A stretch of DNA of 64,000 nt from an uncultured Psychrobacter sp. (GTDB taxonomy: Bacteria; Pseudomonadota; Gammaproteobacteria; Pseudomonadales; Moraxellaceae), in NCBI GenBank assembly GCA_947495055.1, contig CANLXO010000002.1, forward strand, positions 124,001-188,000, given 5' to 3'. Below the pieces are notes generated by a model. The model saw only the letters and a list, made by a program, of their open reading frames with translations, was not told the DNA's origin and ran no database searches. Position numbers and translations under genes: made by a program. Each line of letters begins with the position of its first letter. Position 1 is the first letter of the stretch. Shown here one piece after another: positions 1-8,702 of the stretch.

Positions 1-414
1 GAAGAATTGAAAACCAACCCAGAGTCAGCGCTCTCAATCGCCTACGATATGGTGCTAAACGGTACTGAAATCGGCGGTGGCAGCCTACGTATCAATACGC
101 TTGAGATGCAACAAGCGGTATTTGAAGCGCTAGGAATTGATGAGCAAGAGGCTGAAGATAAATTTAGCTTCTTACTCGACGCGCTTAAGTTCGGTGCGCC
201 GCCGCATGGTGGTCTCGCGTTTGGTCTAGATCGCTTAATTATGCTTATGGTAGGCGCAAGCTCTATCCGTGACGTCATTGCCTTCCCAAAAACTAAGACA
301 GCTGACTGTCCATTGACCGAAGCACCAGCGCCTGTAGATCCTAAGCAGTTACGTGAGCTTGGTATACGCCTGCGTGAAAAAGTTCAGGCAGATACGGATA
401 GACCTGCTCAATAG
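1..414 (+). CDS. aspS: Aspartyl-tRNA synthetase, C-terminal part (5' end outside window)
   Basis: Charges tRNA-Asp (or tRNA-Asp/Asn) with aspartate in the cytoplasm. Only the last 137 codons are present and the frame is open to base 1, so the gene starts upstream of the window. Class II synthetase motif 3 is visible as [10 protein letters not shown] (bases 208-237), preceded by the GSLRI segment of the catalytic fold and followed by the typical AspS ending ([20 protein letters not shown]). The stop is TAG at 412-414. It flanks the surface-sugar cluster, as aspS does at the outer-core locus of Acinetobacter. The identification is secure; whether it is a discriminating or non-discriminating AspRS cannot be told from this fragment. 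Confidence 0.97.
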   Translation, partial: EELKTNPESALSIAYDMVLNGTEIGGGSLRINTLEMQQAVFEALGIDEQEAEDKFSFLLDALKFGAPPHGGLAFGLDRLIMLMVGASSIRDVIAFPKTKTADCPLTEAPAPVDPKQLRELGIRLREKVQADTDRPAQ

Positions 415-462
415 GGATTTGAGTCAAAACCACTATAATGATATCAGGTTATGTGAACGCCT

Positions 463-1407
463 ATGAATCCATATAATCTTTTTAAGTTCGTTCCGCTACC
501 TGTACTACAAGTAGTGGCGCGCGCTGCTACATCAGTGGTTGTGCGATCACCTAAGACAAGTATCGTCCGTACTATCGAAATCAATATGGCATTGATAGCG
601 CCTGTGCCAGATAATTTGGACAAAAAAGTATCTGTTAAAAAGATAGTTCGTAATCAGTTTTTAGGGAGTGTCGAATCTATCAAGTCTTGGGCGATGCCTC
701 CAGAGTGGAGCATTGCTCAAATCGTAGAGGTTCATAATAAAGATATCTTTCTACAAGGACTCGCTAACCCTAATGGTATGCTCGCTATCGTACCGCATTT
801 AGGTACGTGGGAGATGATGAACGCCTGGCTCAATCAGTTTGGCGCACCGACCATCATGTACAAGCCTGTCGAAAACAAGCGATTAAACGACTTTATATTA
901 CAAGGACGTGCGCGGCTTAATGCCAGCCTAGTGCCTACTGATGCTAGCGGCGTCAAAGCTGTCTTTAAGACGTTAAAACAGGGCGGCTTTAGTATTATAC
1001 TGCCCGACCATGTCCCAGACCCTTCAGGCGGCGTTATTGTGCCGTTCTTTGGTATTGACACCCTAACGAGCACCCTTGCACCCAAGCTTACCAGCAAAAC
1101 CAAATGCGCTTTGGTAGGACTAGCTTGTATCCGCCGTAATGACAGACGTGGCTTTGATATCTACTGCTACAAGCTTGATAATCCAGACCTATATAATCGC
1201 GATGTTAAGGTAGCCACTCAAGCACTTAACCAAGCGATGGAGCATATGATAGTCGATAACTTTAGTCATTATATGTGGGGATATCGGCGCTTTAAGCGTA
1301 TACCAGGTTTGGGCAATCCTTATCGTAAAACCAAGACAAAACTGGCCAATTTTATCAACGCCAACCGAGCAATGCTTGACGATCCCACATTCGATACTCC
1401 CAAATAG
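463..1407 (+). CDS. Lipid A biosynthesis acyltransferase (LpxL/HtrB family)
   Basis: A 314-residue protein of the lysophospholipid/lipid A acyltransferase family, which transfers an acyl chain from acyl-ACP to the Kdo-lipid A precursor at the inner membrane. The catalytic HX4E motif is seen as HLGTWE (H112, E117), and further family blocks follow (LPDHVPDPSGG near 180-190, and HYMWGYRRFK near the end). The length matches LpxL/LpxM. It begins 48 bases after aspS and opens the sugar cluster, so it probably modifies the lipid A of the same lipooligosaccharide. Which late acyl position it serves (LpxL or LpxM type) cannot be decided from the sequence alone, so no symbol is given. Confidence 0.88.
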   Translation: MNPYNLFKFVPLPVLQVVARAATSVVVRSPKTSIVRTIEINMALIAPVPDNLDKKVSVKKIVRNQFLGSVESIKSWAMPPEWSIAQIVEVHNKDIFLQGLANPNGMLAIVPHLGTWEMMNAWLNQFGAPTIMYKPVENKRLNDFILQGRARLNASLVPTDASGVKAVFKTLKQGGFSIILPDHVPDPSGGVIVPFFGIDTLTSTLAPKLTSKTKCALVGLACIRRNDRRGFDIYCYKLDNPDLYNRDVKVATQALNQAMEHMIVDNFSHYMWGYRRFKRIPGLGNPYRKTKTKLANFINANRAMLDDPTFDTPK

Positions 1408-1441
1408 TCAATGATTTTATACCAGATAATACGAGTACACT

Positions 1442-2239
1442 ATGGCACCTGATACCTTTAATTCGCTGTCTACTAACTCGTCTAAGCATCATATGAATGC
1501 CGAGCCACGCTATATCATATGTATGAAATGGGGCGATAAGTATGGTGCTCAGTACGTCAATCGCCTCTATAATATGGTGAGCCGTCATTTGACCTTAGAC
1601 TTTCAGATGATCTGTCTTACCGATGACAGTACAGGTATTGATCCCGCTGTAAAGTGCTACCCAATACCTGAGCTGGATCTACCTGCTGGCCCTGAGCGTG
1701 GTTGGAAAAAACTCACCACTTTCAAACCTGAGCTGTATGACCTAAAAGGGGTTGCGCTGTTTTTGGATATTGATATTGTTATCGTTGATAATATCGATAG
1801 CTTTTTTACTTATGAATCCAAATATGATGATAGCGTCGTTATTATCCGCGATTGGAAAAAGCCATGGCGGATGATTGGTAATAGTTCTGTTTACCGCTTT
1901 AAAATTGGACAGAACACCTACCCTAATCTGCTCAGTAACTTTGAGCATAATTTTGATACTATCCGTACCCAAGTTCGTCATGAGCAAGCCTATCTATCCA
2001 ACTATCTGCGCGAGCATCATCATTTAGAGTATTGGCCTAAAGAGTGGTGCGTCAGTTTTAAATATCAATGCATTGCCCCTATTCCTTTGAACTTCGTACG
2101 TGCGCCTAAACTCCCTGATAACGCCAAGATCGTTATATTTCATGGGGAAATCAATCCGCCCGATGCTATCGAAGGCGGTAGCGGCAAATGGTATCGTCAT
2201 GTCAAACCTAGTCCTTGGTTACAAGAGTACTGGCAGTAA
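1442..2239 (+). CDS. Glycosyltransferase, GT8-like with DxD motif
   Basis: A 265-residue putative sugar transferase. After a short variable N-terminus it shows YIICMKWGDKYG (residues 24-35), a FQMICLTDD segment and an LFLDIDIVIVD block whose D109-x-D111 is the metal/nucleotide-sugar binding DxD of GT-A fold enzymes. No membrane segment or signal peptide is visible, so it should be cytoplasmic or peripheral. It is clearly paralogous to the gene at 10806-11645 at the other end of the cluster, which has the same blocks in the same order. The ATG at 1442 has only a weak ribosome-binding site; an internal ATG at 1493, just before NAEPRY, is a possible alternative. Donor and acceptor are unknown. 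Confidence 0.8.
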   Translation: MAPDTFNSLSTNSSKHHMNAEPRYIICMKWGDKYGAQYVNRLYNMVSRHLTLDFQMICLTDDSTGIDPAVKCYPIPELDLPAGPERGWKKLTTFKPELYDLKGVALFLDIDIVIVDNIDSFFTYESKYDDSVVIIRDWKKPWRMIGNSSVYRFKIGQNTYPNLLSNFEHNFDTIRTQVRHEQAYLSNYLREHHHLEYWPKEWCVSFKYQCIAPIPLNFVRAPKLPDNAKIVIFHGEINPPDAIEGGSGKWYRHVKPSPWLQEYWQ

Positions 2240-2255
2240 TGCTATAGGAGAGAAC

Positions 2256-3242
2256 ATGACACCGTACAATCAGACGCCTATAGATATCGTTATTGCCTGG
2301 GTAGATGGCGACGATCCTGTACTTAGACAAAAAAGGGAGCAGTATAAAGCAGGGATATCTATTGCTTCAGATGCTGCCAGCTCGACACGTTTTGCCAGTA
2401 ATAATGAGATATATTACAACATTGCCTCTGTTATCAAGTATGTGCCGTTTTGTCGTCATATCTATATCGTCTCAGATAATCAGCAACCTGAATTTGTCGA
2501 TGAATTTGCGGAACAAGGTATTTGTGAAAAAGATAAAATACGTGTCATAGATCATAAAGAAATTTTTGCCGGGTTTGAGCAGTGTCTGCCGACTTTTAAT
2601 ACCCGCTCCATTGAAACAATGTTATGGAATATCAAGGATTTATCTGATTACTTTATCTATATGAATGACGATTTTTTCTTTAATCAGCCAGTGGCTATAG
2701 ATGACTTTTTAGATAACAATAATATTATTATCCACGGTCATTGGCGCAAAAATGCGCCCTTACTTGTCAAACACAACTACCGTACTGCTTTAGCTAAATT
2801 GACCAAAAAACCTATGCAGCCTAAACATACTACGGCGCAGATGCTAAGTGCTCAAATAGTGGGTATGACCGAGTTTTTTGAAGTGCATCATTATCCTCAT
2901 ATTGTCGATAAAAACATCCTGAAAAACTATCTATTAAACAACCCAAAACTGTTAGATGAGCAAACCAAATACAAGTTTCGAGACGTCGCGCAAGTGAACC
3001 CTATTACGCTAATGAATCATCTAAAGATTCAAGCTTGTGAGGCAGTACTTAAACCTCAAGCAGCCGTCAATTATCTTAAAAATAAAAATAGCGTTGAAGA
3101 TTTTATTCTGAGCCTAGATAACAAATCAATCAAATACGGATGTATACAAAGTTTGGATATGCTCGATAGCGACTCTTATAATACTATTAGTCACGCGATG
3201 GTAAACAAACTCTCAGAGTATCTGCCGTCATCTTTGTTTTAG
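2256..3242 (+). CDS. Stealth-family sugar-phosphate transferase
   Basis: A 328-residue protein with the hallmarks of Stealth proteins (relatives of capsule hexose-1-phosphate transferases and of the eukaryotic GlcNAc-phosphotransferase). Conserved region 1 is IDIVIAWVDGDDP near the N-terminus. Region 2 contains ASNNEIYYNIASV, TFNTRSIETMLW and YFIYMNDDFFF. The HHYPHIVDK block and a C-terminal region 4-like stretch follow. Such enzymes transfer a sugar phosphate from a nucleotide sugar, giving phosphodiester linkages. I chose the ATG at 2256 because AGGAG lies 5 bases upstream and family homology begins there; the frame is open back to 2100 but that part overlaps the previous gene. It lies 16 bases after the GT8-like gene, so they are probably cotranscribed. 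Confidence 0.88.
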   Translation: MTPYNQTPIDIVIAWVDGDDPVLRQKREQYKAGISIASDAASSTRFASNNEIYYNIASVIKYVPFCRHIYIVSDNQQPEFVDEFAEQGICEKDKIRVIDHKEIFAGFEQCLPTFNTRSIETMLWNIKDLSDYFIYMNDDFFFNQPVAIDDFLDNNNIIIHGHWRKNAPLLVKHNYRTALAKLTKKPMQPKHTTAQMLSAQIVGMTEFFEVHHYPHIVDKNILKNYLLNNPKLLDEQTKYKFRDVAQVNPITLMNHLKIQACEAVLKPQAAVNYLKNKNSVEDFILSLDNKSIKYGCIQSLDMLDSDSYNTISHAMVNKLSEYLPSSLF

Positions 3243-3320
3243 ATCGTTTAGAACCAACCAACACTATCTATCGACAACTATGCGCTTAAACTATATACAA
3301 AACCCGCTCTAGGAGACTTT

Positions 3321-4487
3321 ATGAAAATAGCAGTAGTCGGTACCGGCTATGTCGGTTTATCAAACGCGATGCTCCTCGCTCAGCACAATACTGTCGTTGC
3401 TGTTGACGTGGTGTCTGAGAAAATCGACTTACTTAATGCCAAAAAGTCACCTATTGAAGATAAAGAGATTGAAGATTTTTTAGTCAACGAAGATATTAAT
3501 TTCACCGCAACCCTTGATGCCAATAGCGCTTATAAAGACGCGGACTTCGTTATTATCGCCACTCCTACCGATTACGATTCCAAAACCAATTACTTTAACA
3601 CTCAAAGCGTTGATACTGTCATAAACGCGGTGCTCGCTGTCAATCAAACGGCTTTAATTGTTATTAAATCAACAGTACCAGTTGGATATACAAGTGAGGC
3701 AAGAGAGCGTTATGCAACCGACCATTTGATATTCTCTCCTGAGTTTTTGCGAGAAGGCCAAGCGCTCTATGACAATCTCTACCCCTCTAGAATCATCGTT
3801 GGGGGTCAGTCTGAACGCGCTCAGCTGTTTGCAAATCTGCTGTTACAAGGCGCTATAAAAAAGGATGTTCCGCAGCTATTTACTAATTCTACCGAAGCGG
3901 AAGCGATCAAACTATTTTCTAACACCTACCTTGCCATGCGCGTAGCCTACTTTAATGAGCTTGACACTTATGCTCAGACGTTTGGACTAGACACCAAACA
4001 GATCATCGAAGGCGTAGGCTTAGATCCGCGAATTGGCAATCACTATAACAACCCCTCGTTCGGCTATGGCGGCTATTGCTTGCCCAAAGACACCAAACAG
4101 CTACTCGCCAATTATGACGAAGTGCCAAGTAACTTAATCAAGGCGATTGTAGACTCCAATAGAACGCGCAAAGACTTTATTGCTGATGCTATTTTAGCAA
4201 AAAATCCAAAGATCGTTGGCGTGCATCGTCTCGTGATGAAAAGTGGCTCCGATAACTTTAGAGCCTCAGCAATTCAAGGTATCATGAAACGGATCAAGGC
4301 AAAAGGTATTGAAGTCGTCGTATATGAGCCAGTACTCGAAGACAATGAGTTTTTTAATTCAAAAGTGATTAAAGACTTGAGCGAGTTTAAAGCGATGAGT
4401 GATGTGATCGTTGCCAATCGCCTATCTGCTGATATTGAAGATGTCGCGCACAAAGTGTTTACGCGTGATTTGTTTGGGAGTGATTGA
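3321..4487 (+). CDS. ugd: UDP-glucose 6-dehydrogenase
   Basis: A 388-residue cytoplasmic enzyme that oxidises UDP-glucose to UDP-glucuronate with two NAD+. The N-terminal Rossmann motif is [10 protein letters not shown] (residues 7-16), [11 protein letters not shown] is the central signature, and the catalytic cysteine lies in [13 protein letters not shown] (C253). Length and order fit the UDP-Glc/GDP-Man dehydrogenase family; the short form with this active site fits UDP-glucose rather than GDP-mannose. A good ribosome-binding site (AGGAG) precedes the ATG. Its stop overlaps the start of the next gene by one base (TGATG), so the dehydrogenase and epimerase are translationally coupled and supply acidic sugar nucleotides to the cluster. 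Confidence 0.95.
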   Translation: MKIAVVGTGYVGLSNAMLLAQHNTVVAVDVVSEKIDLLNAKKSPIEDKEIEDFLVNEDINFTATLDANSAYKDADFVIIATPTDYDSKTNYFNTQSVDTVINAVLAVNQTALIVIKSTVPVGYTSEARERYATDHLIFSPEFLREGQALYDNLYPSRIIVGGQSERAQLFANLLLQGAIKKDVPQLFTNSTEAEAIKLFSNTYLAMRVAYFNELDTYAQTFGLDTKQIIEGVGLDPRIGNHYNNPSFGYGGYCLPKDTKQLLANYDEVPSNLIKAIVDSNRTRKDFIADAILAKNPKIVGVHRLVMKSGSDNFRASAIQGIMKRIKAKGIEVVVYEPVLEDNEFFNSKVIKDLSEFKAMSDVIVANRLSADIEDVAHKVFTRDLFGSD

Positions 4488-5488
4488 TGAAAATTTTGGT
4501 TACGGGCGCAGCTGGTTTTATTGGTTTTCACCTCATCAAAGCTCTATTACAAACGTCTTCACTACATGATAACTACTCTATTATAGGTATCGATAATCTC
4601 AATGACTACTACGATGTAAAGCTAAAAAATGATCGTTTAAATATTCTAAGTGGTATTAGTAATAGTTTTGAATTTATTAAATTAGATCTAGCAGATCGTG
4701 AGCTGATGGCCAACTTGTTCACTAAATACGGGTTTGATATTGTGATCAATCTTGGTGCACAAGCTGGCGTTCGCTACTCGATTGAGAACCCACATGCCTA
4801 TATGGATTCAAACCTAGTCGGGTTTTTGAATGTACTTGAAGGCTGTAGGCAAACTCAAGTTAAGCACTTACTGTATGCTAGCTCCAGCTCGGTATATGGT
4901 ATGAATGTCAAACAACCCTTTAGTACAAAGGATCGTGTTGATTATCCGGTCAGCCTATATGCAGCGACAAAAAAATCCAATGAGTTGATGGCACACTCTT
5001 ACAGTCATTTATATAATATTCCTACAACTGGCTTGCGCTTTTTTACCGTTTATGGGCCTTACGGTCGACCTGATATGGCCTATTTTTCTTTCACCCAAAA
5101 AATACTAGCTGGCCAGCCTATTGACGTATTCAATAATGGCGAGATGCAGCGTGACTTTACCTATATCGATGATATCGTTGAAGGTATCATTCGCATAATG
5201 CATAAAGCACCTGCGCCGCAAGAATCATCTATAACTACCGCAATTGCACCTTATAAGATATATAATATCGGCAATAATCGACCTATCACCTTACGCCGTT
5301 TTATTACCGCAATTGAAACAGCATGCGGTAAAAAAGCGATAGAGAATTTATTACCTATGCAGCCAGGGGATGTTCCTATCACTTATGCAGATATCGACAA
5401 CTTGCAAAAAGACATAGGCTTTGTGCCTAAAACGAGCATTGAGGACGGTATTAATCAGTTTGTAGCGTGGTATAAAGAATATTATTAA
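4487..5488 (+). CDS. UDP-glucuronate 4-epimerase-like NAD-dependent epimerase
   Basis: A 333-residue extended short-chain dehydrogenase. The N-terminal glycine motif is GAAGFIG (7-13), DNLNDYYD follows the second strand, SSSSVYG is the catalytic serine region and YAATK supplies Y158 and K162. The YGRPDMAYFSFTQKIL block is typical of UDP-GlcA 4-epimerases (CapI/LspL type), which make UDP-galacturonate. Direct coupling to ugd supports this substrate. The ATG at 4487 overlaps the ugd stop; a TTG three bases earlier is less likely. The product would provide galacturonate for the glycan. Epimerases of other UDP-sugars share the fold, so the substrate is inferred from context and from motif similarity. 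Confidence 0.88.
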   Translation: MKILVTGAAGFIGFHLIKALLQTSSLHDNYSIIGIDNLNDYYDVKLKNDRLNILSGISNSFEFIKLDLADRELMANLFTKYGFDIVINLGAQAGVRYSIENPHAYMDSNLVGFLNVLEGCRQTQVKHLLYASSSSVYGMNVKQPFSTKDRVDYPVSLYAATKKSNELMAHSYSHLYNIPTTGLRFFTVYGPYGRPDMAYFSFTQKILAGQPIDVFNNGEMQRDFTYIDDIVEGIIRIMHKAPAPQESSITTAIAPYKIYNIGNNRPITLRRFITAIETACGKKAIENLLPMQPGDVPITYADIDNLQKDIGFVPKTSIEDGINQFVAWYKEYY

Positions 5489-5583
5489 ATTTAGCAAAAA
5501 ACAGCTACTAAGAGGATCAGTAACAAACAGCATTATTTGTCTTCTTGGTGTCGAAAAATATAACTAGTATCGGAATTTTTAAA

Positions 5584-6354
5584 ATGAGCACATTAGCTAA
5601 GTGGCAACGAAAATTTATTTTAGTTTTTAAAAGTGAAAAGCGTCTAAATGCAGGCAGAGTTGTCAAAACCTTTAATAATAAAAGTTACGAGGAGATGAAA
5701 GCCACAACTATCACTGAGTCAATGTGCAATCTCGATATTTTAAGTGATAGACCTAAAATTAAAGACTTAGAGGGTCATCTTAACAATGTAAAATATAAAA
5801 TGATTGGTCAATCAGAGCTATGTTTTTATCAGGTGACTTTGATTATATTGCTACGTCGTAGATACAAAATAAAAGAAACATTCGCCGAATTTGAGCGCTT
5901 ATGGAATACTGAAAGTGAGTACTTACTTGAGCATTTATCTATTCGCTGGATTGTCTCCGCTTGTGATACCTTTATTGACCACTCAGAGGATATCAATAGA
6001 GCGACTATCTTGATGAATGTCATTACTTTGATCAATACTCTACGCGCTTATGAGACCAAAGCATTTTTACAGACGCCTCTAAACGCCGCTCCCACACCCC
6101 TGCTCGATGACAAGATTAATATGCTCTACGCTGGTGATTTACCTTTGTACGCAGGTTTGACCTACTTTCGCGTTGGTACCGATGATAGCTTAAGAAATAT
6201 GCGCAAACGTTATAAAACGTTTTACAAAACGGACGAGCTTGCAACGACTATTTTATTGTCAATATTCAACAAACTGCAGTTTAACGAGAGCGCATTTTCT
6301 GTACTACGCACCCTACATAAGACAGATTGGTCAGAATGGTGGGTAGAAGAATAA
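5584..6354 (+). CDS. Unrecognised protein in the surface-sugar cluster
   Basis: A protein of about 256 residues that I cannot assign to a family. It is predicted soluble and mostly helical, without a signal peptide or convincing membrane segment, basic at the N-terminus (KWQRKF, FKSEKR) and with several aromatic clusters (WSEWW at the end). It is AT-rich compared with housekeeping genes in the window, as are the nearby GT4 genes. The stop at 6352-6354 directly abuts the stop of the convergent GT4 gene with no spacer. The frame is open from a TTG at 5545 and a GTG at 5548; I chose the ATG at 5584, although neither site has a strong ribosome-binding site. Location after ugd and the epimerase suggests a role in glycan assembly, but this is context only. 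Confidence 0.7.
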   Translation: MSTLAKWQRKFILVFKSEKRLNAGRVVKTFNNKSYEEMKATTITESMCNLDILSDRPKIKDLEGHLNNVKYKMIGQSELCFYQVTLIILLRRRYKIKETFAEFERLWNTESEYLLEHLSIRWIVSACDTFIDHSEDINRATILMNVITLINTLRAYETKAFLQTPLNAAPTPLLDDKINMLYAGDLPLYAGLTYFRVGTDDSLRNMRKRYKTFYKTDELATTILLSIFNKLQFNESAFSVLRTLHKTDWSEWWVEE

Positions 6355-7470
6355 CTAATCACTAATGTTCATAAACTCTTTGTATTGACGAGCAATATTT
6401 GTAGGCGACAGCTGTTTATCAAAAGTAGTCCGAAAAACATTTATATCGTCCATAGCTTCATTCATTTTTTGAGCTAAAGCATCAGTATCTCCAACAGGTA
6501 CAAGATTGTTCGGTGGTAGCAACTCACTTGGACCTGACGGACAATCGGTACTGATAACAGGTGTATCTAGTGCTAAAGACTCAGCGATTACACGCCCAAA
6601 CCCTTCAAACACTGAAGACAACACCATAAAATGTGCATGCTTTATATAAGGGTATGGATTTTTTTGAAACCCTAAAAAGTGTACCTTATCTTCCAAATTT
6701 AAAGAAACTACTAGCTCTTTCATCGAATCAAATAGTGCCCCTTCTCCAAGTAGTAAAAGGGGTAATTTTTTTTGAGTTTTAGCATAGCTTCTAATAAGCA
6801 TCTCATGCGCTTTTTGTGTTTTAAAACTTCCCACGTGAATAATATAAGAAGAATAGCTTGGCTTAAAGTCTGAAGCCATTTTGTTTATTTGAATTTGATC
6901 AATAGGATTGTAAATCGTTGTTGTATTAGCTATAGACAGTGTAGATTGAAAATCTTTTTCGACACCTTTACTAATACAAATACAAGGATGCTTAGAATAG
7001 TAGTGACTAATTTTTGATTCCTCTACTATTTTGCCTTGGTCTCTAAACATTTCTATTTTTTTAGAAATCGTATTTCTAATGACATGGGCTACGTTTGGTA
7101 GTCTACTGTAGTGCATTACCATATCAGCTTTGTCTAGATTTGATAACGTTAGGACTGGAGTTCCGATTTTTCTTTTGACGTAATGATCAACTTGTTTCGC
7201 TAACCACCAATATCCAATTTTTTCGTTGTCCATAGGGGTACGCAGTTTAAGATTTAATTGATGGTAGAATAAATTATCATCAAGCTCATAGGATACTTTT
7301 GGCTTAAAACGTAAAATATGCACCTCATACCCCAGCTCATGAAACCCCTGACCTAGAGTTAGTACCGAACGCTCAGCACCGCCGCCTTGTAGACAGTTAA
7401 TAACTAGAAGTACTATTTTTTTGGATTTGCTATTATCGACTTCTTGCACTGTAATGACGTTATTGAGCAT
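6355..7470 (-). CDS. Glycosyltransferase family 4, paralogue 1 of 3
   Basis: A 371-residue GT-B fold retaining glycosyltransferase. The N-terminal glycine-rich acceptor loop is NCLQGGGAERS, the C-terminal half has YIIHVGSFKTQKAHE and GEGALFDSMKELV, and the nucleotide-sugar site has the E-x7-E pattern in FEGFGRVIAESLAL followed by STDCPSGPSELL. It is one of three tandem paralogues but the most divergent of them. I chose the ATG at 7470, six bases after AGGA, rather than the TTG at 7473. It ends exactly where the convergent unknown gene ends. It is last in a minus-strand run that probably starts with the GT8-like gene at 10806-11645 or the next gene. Donor and linkage are unknown. Confidence 0.9.
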   Translation of the reverse strand: MLNNVITVQEVDNSKSKKIVLLVINCLQGGGAERSVLTLGQGFHELGYEVHILRFKPKVSYELDDNLFYHQLNLKLRTPMDNEKIGYWWLAKQVDHYVKRKIGTPVLTLSNLDKADMVMHYSRLPNVAHVIRNTISKKIEMFRDQGKIVEESKISHYYSKHPCICISKGVEKDFQSTLSIANTTTIYNPIDQIQINKMASDFKPSYSSYIIHVGSFKTQKAHEMLIRSYAKTQKKLPLLLLGEGALFDSMKELVVSLNLEDKVHFLGFQKNPYPYIKHAHFMVLSSVFEGFGRVIAESLALDTPVISTDCPSGPSELLPPNNLVPVGDTDALAQKMNEAMDDINVFRTTFDKQLSPTNIARQYKEFMNISD

Positions 7471-7520
7471 CAAAAATCCTATAAACGATTAAGAGTAAAA
7501 TAATTTTCTTGACTGTAGCG

Positions 7521-8657
7521 CTAGTAAGATGACACTACCGAATTTGTACAATTCATAAAGTCTAAGTACTGCTGTGCGATATTAACAGGTAGCAGTTCTT
7601 CGTTAAATGGCGCTCTAAACTGCTGAGGATCTTTCATTGCCTGACCCATTTTATCTGCTATAGCCTCTACATCACCCATAGCCATCAAGTTGTTCTTAGG
7701 TAATAACTCACTTGGCCCTGATGGGCAGTCCGTACTGATGACAGGTGTTCCAAGTGCTAGCGCCTCAGCAATGACCAAAGCAAACCCTTCCCAATCTGAG
7801 GTCAAGACCTTAAATTGAGCATGTTTAATAAAGGGATAAGGATTATCATGAAAACCTAAAAATATGACTTTGTCTTCGAGTCCGAGCGCTTGAACGTGCT
7901 GCTGTATACTTTCTTTATGTTTGCCCTGACCTAAGAGCAGCAGTTGCATGGTTTGATCAGTACGCGCATAGGCGTCTATCAAGAGGTCATGACGTTTAGC
8001 ATCTTTAAAACTACCCACATGAATGATGTAGTTATCATACTTAGGCACAAAAGCATCGGCTTGCTTTTTTATAGCATCTCTATCGATAGGGTTATAAATA
8101 GCAGTAGCCGGTGTAATAGCGCCAAAGCTTTTAATAAAGTCCTGTTTTGCGCCTGCGCTAACGCAAATACAAGGGTGCTTAGCATATATCTCAGCCATTC
8201 GAGCCTTTAGCTGCACAGCGCTACTAGTCTTGTGGAACTTATAAAGTAGCGACACTGTATTATGAATCACATAAAAGATATTTGGCAATTTACTATAGCT
8301 CAAAATGCTATCGGCACGGTCCAAATTAGATAAAATCATATCAGGCTGGCCAATATGACTCGTCACGTACTTATCGACCGCGCTGGCAAAAATCTTATCA
8401 CGACGCTCTTTACCAGGAATGAGCTTATAAGGTTTAAATTTGAGTACATGATAATTTAGATTCGGGTTTGTCTTGTATTGCATGAGCGGTTTAAACCGTA
8501 GAATATGTACCTCACATCCTAGCTCATAAAACCCTTGACCTAGAGTCAATACTACGCGCTCAGCACCGCCGCCTTGTAGACAGTTGATGACCAGAAGTAC
8601 TTTTTTTTTGAGTTTAGTGCTATCGGCTTTTTGCGCTGCAATGATATTATTTACCAT
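7521..8657 (-). CDS. Glycosyltransferase family 4, paralogue 2 of 3
   Basis: A 378-residue GT4 enzyme with the same block order as its neighbours: INCLQGGGAERVVLTLGQGF near the N-terminus, PDMILSNLDRADSILSYS, NYIIHVGSFKDAKRHDLL, LLLLGQGKHKES and WEGFALVIAEALALGTP with the E-x7-E donor-site pattern. It is closest to paralogue 3 at 8703-9812. The start at 8657 has AGGG upstream. The 45-50 base spacers on either side resemble each other (a CCTATAAAC block just upstream of both start codons), which points to tandem duplication of gene plus spacer. Substitutions between copies suggest the enzymes may now add different sugars or linkages. Function within the cluster is inferred. Confidence 0.91.
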   Translation of the reverse strand: MVNNIIAAQKADSTKLKKKVLLVINCLQGGGAERVVLTLGQGFYELGCEVHILRFKPLMQYKTNPNLNYHVLKFKPYKLIPGKERRDKIFASAVDKYVTSHIGQPDMILSNLDRADSILSYSKLPNIFYVIHNTVSLLYKFHKTSSAVQLKARMAEIYAKHPCICVSAGAKQDFIKSFGAITPATAIYNPIDRDAIKKQADAFVPKYDNYIIHVGSFKDAKRHDLLIDAYARTDQTMQLLLLGQGKHKESIQQHVQALGLEDKVIFLGFHDNPYPFIKHAQFKVLTSDWEGFALVIAEALALGTPVISTDCPSGPSELLPKNNLMAMGDVEAIADKMGQAMKDPQQFRAPFNEELLPVNIAQQYLDFMNCTNSVVSSY

Positions 8658-8702
8658 TAAAGACCCTATAAACTATTTAAGATAATATGCTTTACCTTGG
8701 CA

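Noticed and set aside
2174..2185. GGCGGTAGCGGC, similar to the ops/JUMPstart element that recruits RfaH near surface-sugar genes
   Set aside because: It is near the 3' end of a coding region and encodes a Gly-Gly-Ser-Gly stretch. A comparable GGCGGTAGCG occurs in katG (36536-36545), so it is best explained by codon use.
2100..2255. Upstream extension of the Stealth gene frame
   Set aside because: It overlaps the preceding transferase gene, is not like the family, and a good ribosome-binding site sits before the ATG at 2256.
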